From Protea cynaroides (taxonomy: Eukaryota; Streptophyta; Magnoliopsida; Proteales; Proteaceae): a stretch of DNA of 64,000 bases. Each line of letters opens with the position of its first letter. Position 1 is the stretch's first letter. The translations under genes and the position numbers were made by a program. This document shows, piece by piece, positions 49,342 through 58,030 of the stretch. The stretch is taken from positions 83,880,278 to 83,944,277 of the forward strand of contig CM053275.1 of assembly GCA_028583415.1 (NCBI GenBank), given 5' to 3'. The notes beneath the pieces are model-generated. The model was not told the DNA's origin, searched no databases, and worked only from the letters and a program-made list of their open reading frames with translations.

Positions 49342-50257
49342 TTAATCTATCTCTGTCAAGTATAGCAAATAATCCGATGGTATAGCAGGTTTATGTGCTC
49401 TTGTAGACCTTTTCACTTCTTGTGCAGACTCCTCAACAGGAATATCAGGTTGAACAGAGACAACCTTAGATGCTGTATCAACAGTTTCAGGTAAAGCTTC
49501 ATTTGTATAAGCTGATTTAACAACAATCTCAACTTGTTCTTCATCAAATTTCAGGTTCCTTGGTTGAGATGACTCACCCTCATTCTCAATAAATTTAGCA
49601 TGGCTAGTTTCTACAATTATGTTTATTAAACCAGGACAATAAAACCTGAATCCTTTGGATCTGACTGGATACCCCACAAAATAACAGCTAACAGTTCTGG
49701 AATCAAACAATTTCTCATGGGGATTATACAACCTTGTCTCTGCCCTGCATCCCCAAACATGCAAATGATATACCAGGTCTTCTACCAGTCCAAAGTTCAA
49801 AAGGTGTCTTTGGGACAGATTTACTAAGTACTCTATTAATAATATATGTAGCAGTCTTTAAAGCTTCACCCCATAGAGATTCAGGAAGGTTAGAGTTGCT
49901 TATCATACTCCTCATCCTATCTTTGAGGGTTCTATTCCTTCTTTCAACCACTCCATTTTGTTTTGGAGTTTCAGGCATAGAATATTGAACTATTATTCCA
50001 TGTTCCTGAAGAAATTTTGCAAATGGACCAAGGAGCTGTCCTGAGTCACCTGATTTGCCATAATATTCTCCCCCTCTATCAGACCTGACAATCTTTATCC
50101 TTTTATCAGATAAATTTTCCACCTCAGCCTTAAAGATTTTGAAACAATCAAGTGATTCTGATTTTTCTGAGATCAAAAAAATATATCTATATTTAGAAAA
50201 GTCATCAGTGAAGGTAATAAAGTATCTATGTCCACCAAGGGTAGGGGTCGAAAAAGG
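49342..50257 (-). pseudogene. Copia integrase
   Basis: Frames 50176-49724 and 49800-49342 cover the integrase core and C-terminal part. VRSDRGGEYYG contains one catalytic Asp, and VQYSMPETPKQNGVVERRNR contains the catalytic Glu (VERRNR). PKTPFELWTGRRPG then matches the usual P-x-ELW-x-G-(K/R)-(K/R)-P motif. A frameshift near 49760 separates this from the GCRAETRLYNPHEKLFDSR segment. Integrase inserts the element DNA into the genome. Confidence 0.9.
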
Positions 50258-50872
50258 TCAACAAATATCTGTATGAATGAGATCCAAAATTTCTTTACTG
50301 CGTACAACAATTTTCTTTTTTGATCTAATCATCTTCCCCTTCATACAATCCACACAATCATGCATATCAACAAAATTTAATGGTTTCAAAATATTAGATT
50401 GTATAAGCCTTTTCATCCTCTCAATAGAAATATGCCCTAAACATCTGTGCCATAATATAGGAGATTTGCTATCAAATATAGACCATTTAGAACTAACATT
50501 TAACACCAATGGGGTAGCAGAACTCAATTTATATAGATCATCAATATTGCATCCAATACCAATAAAAAGATAATCACGTAATAAAATGAAGTCATCTTTA
50601 TTGAAATTAACATTGTATCCATCCAAAGTAAGTCTTGAAATCGAAATTAAATTCCTTCTCATGGAAGGTACATAAACTGTATCTAGTAAGTCGATAAAAA
50701 AATCTGACTGTAAATGAACCCTAACAACTCCTATGGCTTCGACTCCCACTCGCACTTCATTTCTCACGTACACGCTGATTTCATCCTTGTTGGGCTTCCT
50801 GCTGCTTAGAAACTCCTGCAAGGAATGAGTAACATGGACAGTGGAGCTAGAGTCAAACCACCAAGAATCCAC
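50258..50872 (-). pseudogene. Copia protease and GAG-pre-integrase domain
   Basis: A 204-codon frame starts MDSWWFDSSSTVHVTHS. The protease active site in this superfamily is D-(S/T)-G; here it reads DSS, so Gly is replaced by Ser. It continues through VYVPSMRRNLISISRL to the GAG-pre-integrase segment LWHRCLGHISIERMKRL and CVDCMKGKM, which includes the zinc-binding H..H..C..C of integrase. It reads open but is joined by stops to its neighbours. Confidence 0.9.
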
Positions 50873-50947
50873 AGGAGCATCAGTTAGATATAATTCAAAA
50901 CAGACAAAAGAATGATAAATATCAGTATTCGATTTCTTTTTCTCCAG

Positions 50948-51834
50948 CTAGGCTGCTCTAGTCCTACAATCTTTCTTCATATGACCAGACTTTTTGCACC
51001 AAAAACACTTAACAGCACTCAGATCCTTCTTCTCTTCTTGTTCCTTGTTACCCTTATCATAGGGTTTTTTGCCCTTATTCCAATTATTCTTTTCCTTCCT
51101 ACGAGGTCCAAAATCATGCTTTCCCTTAGTCTTTTCATATTGACCTTTGTAGGTTGTCAAGTTAATACTCTCAATCTTTTGTTATTTAAACAAATTTTCA
51201 TCTTCATTGTAGACTGAAGTGAGCTCATCCAAGGTCCATTTATCTTTGACAGTCTTGTAGGCTGTCCTAATGTGTTTGTATTGATCTGGTAGAGAATTCA
51301 ATATATTGATCTGGTAGAGAATTCAATATAAAGTGTATCAACACATCCTGAGTAATTGGATTTTTAAGTCCCTCGAGTTTCTCAGCCACTCCTTCCATAT
51401 AAGTTATGTGATCTATCACACTTCCAGTCCCATCAAAACTAGTACCAGTCAGAATAGTCAACAATTCACCCACTTTACCAGTTTCAAAAGCTTCATACTT
51501 AGCTTGTACAGCTTCCAACAATCTCTTTGCATTGTCCAAATCAGAAATTCTATCTAAGATAGACTCTGGGACAGTCCTCTGAATAACTAGGGAATACTTT
51601 TTTATTAGCATTTTTCTATTTTTTCATATGTTGAATTTCAGCCTGAGTACTATTTTCAATTATGTCTTCTGGTTTCTTTTCCGTGATGCCTATGTTCAGT
51701 TCAAAGAGACCAATTGCTATCTTAAGTTCCTTAAGCCATTTCTTATAGGTTGCAGCAGACAACATGGGTACAGCGGCTAAGTAACTTAATTGAATAGACA
51801 TCCTGTGGTATTTAATCATCATAATAAGTATCAA
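50948..51834 (-). pseudogene. Copia gag with zinc knuckle, broken
   Basis: Three frames: 51834-51616 (YKKWLKELKIAIGLFELN), 51611-51267 (a gag core with LLEAVQAKYEAFETGK and LTGTSFDGTG) and 51160-50948 with the zinc knuckle CFWCKKSGHMKKDC (CX2CX4HX4C). A 25-bp tandem duplication at 51279-51328 shifts the frame between the last two. Gag packages the element RNA. Confidence 0.9.
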
Positions 51835-53114
51835 ATATAATACAGAGTATATGATTATGATTCCATGGTTAATACCAAAACATTAGCTAGCAAGTAAAAT
51901 ATATATATTACATGAACAAGTTAATTTATTCTCTTTGAAAAGTCAATTGAACTACATATACATCATTTGGGACGATACATGCACTGGTTCTTTTCAATAT
52001 CTGTGCTAAACTGTAAAGAAATAATGGTCGTCAAAATTCCATCTCCTTTGGGTGAATGAAAAATTCCTAGGCCAATACCCCTTAAACCATGTGCATGAAC
52101 TTTGTTTAATCTTGACAACGCTACTTTTGGGTGGACATTGACTAACTGGGTTGTCAATAAATATTAAAGTACTTTGAGTTTGAAAACATTATAAAAAAAA
52201 ACTTGAATTTGCCACTTTGGTGGTCACCATCAAATCCCATCATAATATTCACAAAATCGAATGGGACAGTTAAATGGAAATTTTAACACATATGTTAAAC
52301 ATATTTAAGCATTCATAAAACTCAAATAATCTGATATCATGCACCATAAATCTCATCATACATCTGGTAATTAAAATTGAAACAAATACTACATAAAAAT
52401 CACAAATCATGTTCCAAAAGTATCCCATAGGTACTATTTTAATGAAAAATATCCTCCACAGAGATCAGAAATCACCAACATAGCATACCAGAAGAAAGAG
52501 CGTGACGAGACGAATCTGGCGGAAGAAATCGTAGGTTGATCGGACCTACTACGCGTCGGCACGCGCCTATTAAATAGGCGCGTGAACCCCACTCTCGGGA
52601 ATGGTTCAGACCCAGGAAAACTAGGCTAAAATCGGTCCGAGTCTGAAAGCGAAAAACCGGTATGAAATAAATCAAACCAAATCGGACCGGTTACTTACGG
52701 TTCATGGTCACAGGTCAACTATCCGTGGCACACGTTTGATCTGCATGTGTACCCAGTTGACCCACCGAATCGACTCGCCGTTCCAACTCATTAAGGTTTT
52801 CGAGTCACGGCGACCGACAAGCCTTTTTTTTTTTTTCCATCAAGTGGATCTCACTTGCTTTTGTTGGCGGCCCGTCAGAGAGCTTCCGGCTTCGGACGGC
52901 CACAAAATTTATATTGTTCGTGACCGTCTCGACGAGATCTTTAATTTAATATGTTATTTTTAACCTTTCACCGGTCGAAAAAAATTTCTTTTGGTACGAA
53001 CATGATTTGGCCATATTCGTTCGAATGAATTGAAAAATATTCAATCCTTACAATCAAAATCATAGGTAGATATGTATACTATGTTCTACCATTGATTCTA
53101 GGTCTGTAGGTCTA

Positions 53115-53126
53115 GCTCTGATACCA
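53115..53126 (-). other. Primer-binding site of the Copia element
   Basis: The plus strand reads gctctgatacca, the complement of TGGTATCAGAGC, which pairs with the 3' end of initiator tRNA-Met. It lies two bases inside the 5' LTR boundary at 53129, where Copia first-strand synthesis starts. Confidence 0.93.
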
Positions 53127-53128
53127 AC

Positions 53129-53519
53129 TGTTAGATTTAATAGTCTACAGATCTCATAGAACACAATGGTAGAAGAAAACTAAAATTAATCACATACCCG
53201 TAATGTAGTTTGATCTCCCTCTAAGTCTTGGAACTTTGATTATAATCCCTCGACCACGGTTTTCCACAGCCTTTAGAGGATCCCAGTTCCCTTACTAATG
53301 GGTGCAAAGAGAATTATTTCATTAACTGTGGTTGTGGGGATCCTGATCAGTATTTATAGAAAATTATTGTCATAACCCTTAATTCCTTCCCATAATAAGA
53401 ATTAGGGTTATCAATCTCAAACCAGTAACAAATCAATCAAATCGATCGATTTATACCGTGTCGATCAAACTCCCACTAATCAACTAGTTTAATAATTAAT
53501 GAAGCCCATAAATCTAACA
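53129..53519 (-). repeat. 5' LTR of the Copia element
   Basis: 391 bp, TGTTAGATTTAATAGTC..AAATCTAACA on the plus strand, nearly identical to 36598-36980 with a few small indels (for example the extra ttattgt near 53365). It carries the promoter of the element on the minus strand. Confidence 0.93.
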
Positions 53520-53524
53520 TGAGA

Positions 53525-54296
53525 TTCCAATCTACACCCACCACTGGCATTAGACAAATGCATGATGAAGATATGATGAAAAAATACCCGTCGGATCACA
53601 ACAGTTACCATCATTTTGGTGGGCCAAGGATACATACAATATCATTTTGCTCTGACCAAGTTAACTAATAACTGAGGCCATCAAAAGTCAGATTATTGTA
53701 CTTGTTAGGAGGTAAACAAAATGGACGTCTTGATTTGGATGGGATGGAATTGGACGGATGTGATCAGCTGTCAGCATGTGGGGAGATGATCTCCACTCGA
53801 AAGGGTTGAGTATTTACTTGAGTTTGGTTGACGATTTGGTAGCTTATGGGGGCTGAGGATCCTAATCTTCTCATTTTGAGGCATCAACAGGAAAGCAGGG
53901 GAAGCTTTGGTCACCGCTTGAGTCCGATGACCTCTATGTAAGGATCCGTTCTCTTTCTCTCTATGTTTTTGCATAAATGTGATGGAAGTGGATGGAACAG
54001 GAATAACAATGCTGTTTCCTCAATGTGTTGTGGCTCATTGGAACTATTTTACCATCTTATTCATATGACCTCATGATTAAGGAGTTGTCAGCTGTCGCTC
54101 ATCGAATGGCGCACTTCCTCATGTGGATGCTTCAACATAAAAGAATTCGGATCCGCTGAGGTGGTGGCTAGTTAGTTTGTTTTATATATATATATATGTA
54201 TATAGAAAACGTTACTGATTTTAATAATAGTTCAAGTTGGGTTCATTATATTAAGTTGGTAGATTAATTAAGTAGTTATTATTATTATTATTTCTA
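53525..54296. other. Intergenic, nothing recognised
   Basis: No gene or element end was recognised. A TA tract at 54184-54198 is present. Confidence 0.5.
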
Positions 54297-54637
54297 ATTA
54301 GGTTATAAGTATAATAACTAGGCAAAATTTCATGGCCGCGACAATTTGATAGTCTTAATGGGGTGGCTAACTAATTTTTAGTCATGTGGTAGGATGATGT
54401 AACATTATTAGATAGCGATGGGTCTATGATTGGATTAATCACATGTTGAATTGTATGATTTAATTCAATCAATTAGGTTACAAATATAATAACTAGGCAA
54501 AATTTCATGACAGCGATCTGATAATCTTAATAGGGTGGCTAACTAATTTTAGTCATGTGGTAAGATGATGTGGAAGCATTAGAGAGATAGGTCTATGATT
54601 GTATTAATCACATATTATATTTCATGATTCAATTCAG
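54297..54637 (+). repeat. ~170-bp tandem duplication
   Basis: Copy 1 (54297-54470) and copy 2 (54471-54637) both start aattaggtta and share ataactaggcaaaatttcatg, gggtggctaactaattttt/a, gtcatgtggta.gatgatgt and ggtctatgattg.attaatc. They differ by scattered substitutions and small indels. Confidence 0.9.
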
Positions 54638-54687
54638 ATAAATACTCATGTGTTTTGGAATGCATTTTCATGTTTTTCAACTACCAA

Positions 54688-54853
54688 GGAAGGGTTCTTC
54701 GGATGCGGAGCACGAAAAGGAGAATCATCATGACGCTTACGAAAACCTCAAAAAAGGGATGGGGGTGCTGTTTTTTTTGTTTTTTTAGGATGAGATGCTC
54801 CGGACCATGGAATCCCACATTTGAGGAGTAGACCGTAAAAACCTTTCCCCCTC
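54688..54853. repeat. Unclassified dispersed repeat, copy 2
   Basis: Related to 14038-14215 in the same orientation; shared words are given there. A T run is inserted near 54771-54787. Confidence 0.5.
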
Positions 54854-55826
54854 AAAACACTTAAAGTTATTTCTCCATCATAATTCCGGTAGTTATTACG
54901 CATTAGAGATTGGACCAAGTTTTTGTCGCCCATGGTATACGTGGATAGAACCATGGTTTCGATGGATGATATATAGATTGATAGTTGGGCATTTAGGAAC
55001 AATTGGGGGTATAATCGGGATTCGATAGTAACGTGCATATCCGTTTGTTTCTTCCCATAATATGGAGTCAAAAGCCAAAATAAATGATTTTAGCCCCACT
55101 AAAAAATAAATAACATTAATTCTTGAACCTCTTTCATGCTCATGTCATCCGATCCAATTTATTGTAGTCAATTAATTAATATGTTAGTTAACCGTATTAT
55201 GAAACATTAAAAAAAAATCATTAGTTTGCCAAATTATCTATCGACCTATGAAAAAGATTCAACAAAAACAAAAACAAATCCGCTACATATGGCAAGCCAT
55301 GAGATAAGGACACCAAAGGTGACTCTTATGTTTACCCTAATAAAAAAAAAAAAAAAAAAAAAAAAAAAAGTGGACTCTTGTGTGGTTCAAGTAAACAGAA
55401 TTAGAACTGGAATCGGCCTCCATCAATTTCGATTCTAATTTTGTTGGAATAGACAATTGAATCCCATTCTGATTTTTGATTTCCGATTCTCAAAACCACA
55501 GTGACCCCACTAATCTGAATTAATGCATCACTAAAATGACGAAAGTACCCCGGGGTTACTTTTAACGGCTTGGGGTTTAAGATATCAACATATTAAATTG
55601 AATTACGTCATTGTCATCGTCATTGTAGTCATGAAGAATGAGAGATCACGTCCGGAAAAACAATTTAAAAATGGGGGGGTTTGAGATTGTGGCGCCCTAA
55701 GAAAAGGTCCACATTATCCTTTCTTGATCACCACCCCTCACAACCACGCACATGATTTGTTAGGTGGCTTCGTATTTACAACTCCACCTACAAATTCCGG
55801 TCATGTCATTCTACCATTGTTGATGG
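54854..55826. other. Intergenic, nothing recognised
   Basis: No gene is seen. There is a 28-A run at 55342-55369 and a G run near 55673. The rest is non-coding. Confidence 0.5.
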
Positions 55827-55856
55827 TGACTTTTGGTACAAAGGGTAAAGTTTTTC

Positions 55857-56099
55857 GGATCTGCATCCTCTCTTCACAATGATTCTGAGAGGACGGTGGT
55901 AATCTTGTCCGGATAGTCGATATGGACTCTCGATGAATACGAGACTCACGTTCAAGCCGACACTCCAGTCGACAAGCCAAGCTGACAGGGGGTGTCGGCT
56001 TGAACGTGGCTCTCGAATTTACCGAGAGCCACGTGTCGGCCATCCGGATAGGGTTACCACCATCCTCCCAGAGTCGCTGGGAGGAGACGATGTGAATCC
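55857..56099. mobile_element. Foldback MITE, copy 4 (family FB-GATTC)
   Basis: The 243-bp element runs from GGATCTGCATCCTCTC to GGAGGAGACGATGTGAATCC, inserted in the SINE. The 9-bp flanks AAGTTTTTC (55848-55856) and AAGTTACTC (56100-56108) agree at seven positions, and the expected SINE sequence there is aagttgctc-like. The arms pair as gatggactctcgatgaat.. with a right arm carrying attaccgagagccacg; the centre holds gccgacactccagtcgacaa. Confidence 0.8.
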
Positions 56100-56138
56100 A
56101 AGTTACTCTAGTCTAATATAGTAATTATGGGTTTAAAT

Positions 56139-56646
56139 TAAGAATGTAAATGGATAGTTGAAAATTTAAATTCGATTCAAATTCACATTTGTTTACAAGA
56201 ATCCAAATTCAAACAATCGGATTCAGATTTGAATTCAAATAACTAGGGTCGGATTTGGATATCACTAAAACGGACCAAATTATTTCCCTCTGTTTATCCT
56301 AGTGTTAAGACCCGTATAACTTTAGTTTTTGTAATGTTAAGATGTATATAATCTTAATGACTAGTTATTTTTTATGGCAAGCTATCAATGGTAGGTAAGT
56401 AATACATTTGTTTTAAACTAGGGTTTTCTCTCTTTTTCCTTGGAATTTGTATTCTAATTCCATTTTTCAGATTCGAATAAGATTTTAACTGGATATCCAG
56501 TTAAAATCCGAATTCCAATTTGGATTTGGTTTTTTATACATCCAGTAGATTTCGAATCGGATTGGGATGGGTAGTTGGTAAACGGATTTGAATTCGAATT
56601 CGAATAGTGATGTATCCGATTTGAATCCAATCCGTGTACATCTCAA
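56139..56646. mobile_element. hAT-type non-autonomous element in the SINE
   Basis: 508 bp between perfect 8-bp repeats GTTTAAAT (56131-56138 and 56647-56654). Ends TAAGAATGTAAATGGAT and, reversed from the right, TTGAGATGTACACGGAT are an imperfect inverted repeat, close to the TAGGGATGTAAACGGAT-like ends of known plant hAT elements. The inner arms repeat tggatttgaattc-type words. No coding capacity. Confidence 0.8.
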
Positions 56647-57106
56647 GTTTAAATCTAGAAACAAAATCTCAGTAAAACGGGGGATAAATTTACGTATAAA
56701 GACCCCGCAATGATAAGAGCCTCGTCCTCATTAAAGAAGCATTTTCAACACACATTTACTTGAATTGATTGTTGTATTGGAAATCCGTTCTTGGATTAAT
56801 CACATGTCAAGTTTCAGGTATGGACCATTGTATTTTGTGGACCAATATGATAAAGATTTACATTTTAAGTAATTAAATCGAAGAGAAATTTGGTTATGCA
56901 GCACAGTGGTTGGTCTCTTACGTTGGTGAGCTATTATTAGGTTTAAGTCCGTGAGGTCCTTCATTCAACCGCAAATTAGGTGCAGATTGCCACGTGAAAC
57001 ATATGTAAGCCATCAAATCTTACCCTCTCTCAAATTGGGTTTTGGCACAATTTTTCACCATGACCAGCTTCTAATAACTAAAATTACTACAAAATCCATG
57101 CCACTT

Positions 57107-57340
57107 TGATCCAAATTGTCTCGTCTTCGAGATTCGGGAGGAGGGACGGCGACCCCATTGGATGGTCGCCATGTGGAGGTCGGATGAATTTGACCTCTCC
57201 GTTCGAGCCTACAAGCCGAGCCAATAAGAGAATGTCGGCTCGAACGGAAGGGTCGGATTCATCCGACCTCCACATGGCGACCATCCAGTGGGATCGCCGT
57301 GTCTCCTCCCTGAAATATAGGAAGGAGACGATTTGAATCC
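57107..57340. mobile_element. Foldback MITE, copy 5 (family FB-GATTC)
   Basis: 234 bp from TGATCCAAATTGTCTCGTC to GGAGACGATTTGAATCC. The inner arms match copy 3: ccatgtggaggtcggatgaa on the left, attcatccgacctccacatg on the right, and ggatggtcgccatg. Only CACTT is shared by the two flanks, so the target duplication has decayed or a few bases were lost. Confidence 0.85.
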
Positions 57341-57868
57341 CACTTAAGAACTTTGAGGTGTTAATTTTTACCGGCTGAACAATCTCCTTGAGATTCAAAG
57401 ATATCATACCAACCATTGTTCCTACTTTTGGAACACAATCTCTTTTCTAGAAGATTCTTCCCTTTAATCCCTAGTCTTTACATAATAAATTTTCCAAGTA
57501 TGAAATAATTATTCCTATATATAATTAATGAACTTTTTATCCAAATTTTGTAATTCAAATATTTGAAAATAATATTATACCTCTTAGCTATTATTTATGA
57601 AAATATCATTTTATAATTCTATATTATAAACTTGTCCACAAAATTTGAATCCCATTTAATCTACTATCCAATGGAGATTGGACCGCCTTGATAAGGTTAT
57701 TATAAAACGAATCATATTGAAAAATCTTATCCTTCAAAAATAATAAGACCTAGTACACAACTGTGTGGATGAAAAATGCTATCGCATTCGATGTATAAAA
57801 ACTTCTCCAAAATCATTAATTAAACGTTTCTACCTATACTATCAACATAAAGAGACATTATCTTGATT

Positions 57869-58030
57869 GGGCAGATCTTGGCATAATGGTAAAGTTACTC
57901 CGTTATGACTTGATAGTTATGGGTTTAAATATGAAAATGGCTTCTCTGAGAAACGGGAGTAAGACTGTGTACAGAAATCCTTTTTCGAACCTCACAATGA
58001 CAAGAACCTTGTGCACTAGATACGTCCTTT
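57869..58030 (+). mobile_element. Au-type SINE, near full length
   Basis: The sequence gggcagatcttggcataatg starts a tRNA-derived head with an A-box-like word (tggcataatggtaaag) and a B-box-like word (gggtttaaatatg). The body has ctctgagaaacgggagtaag, gactgtgtacag, and a tail with agaaccttgtgcactagata then cgtccttt. I know this order from the Au SINE family of plants, which ends in a short T run rather than poly(A). A cctttgctcgtcctttgctc repeat follows. Confidence 0.75.

Larger units (their letters stand above)
36598..53519 (-). mobile_element. Ty1-copia LTR retrotransposon, full-length but decayed and split
   Basis: The element has TG..CA ends (TGTTAGATTT..AAATCTAACA) and a perfect 5-bp target duplication TGAGA at 36593-36597 and 53520-53524. 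Two LTRs of 383 and 391 bp flank a Copia internal region read on the minus strand: gag with zinc knuckle, protease, integrase, reverse transcriptase, RNase H, in the Copia order. A tRNA-Met primer site sits beside the 5' LTR. A 10,261-bp insertion plus its 5-bp duplication interrupts RNase H. Without it the element is about 6.66 kb. The LTRs differ by several substitutions and small indels, so the insertion is not recent. Confidence 0.95.
55827..56735 (+). mobile_element. Au-type SINE in three pieces, broken by two insertions
   Basis: Three pieces in order make one SINE. Piece 1 (about 55827-55856) ends gggtaaagtttttc. Piece 2 (56100-56138) reads aagttactc..agtaattatgggtttaaat. Piece 3 (56647-about 56735) reads gtttaaatctagaaac..acgggggataa..acgta..agaccccgcaatg..gagcctcgt. 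Aligned by eye they follow the better copy at 57869-58030. The first break holds foldback copy 4 (9-bp repeat), the second a hAT-type element (8-bp repeat GTTTAAAT). The order of the two insertions relative to each other is not known, but both are younger than the SINE. Confidence 0.75.

Noticed and set aside
49734..50573. Plus-strand frames of 84 and 98 codons in the Copia region
   Set aside because: They run opposite to the integrase and protease of the Copia element and have no family features.
57869..57960. tRNA-like stretch with A- and B-box words
   Set aside because: The following body and tail match an Au-type SINE and the cloverleaf stems do not pair, so it is not a tRNA gene.
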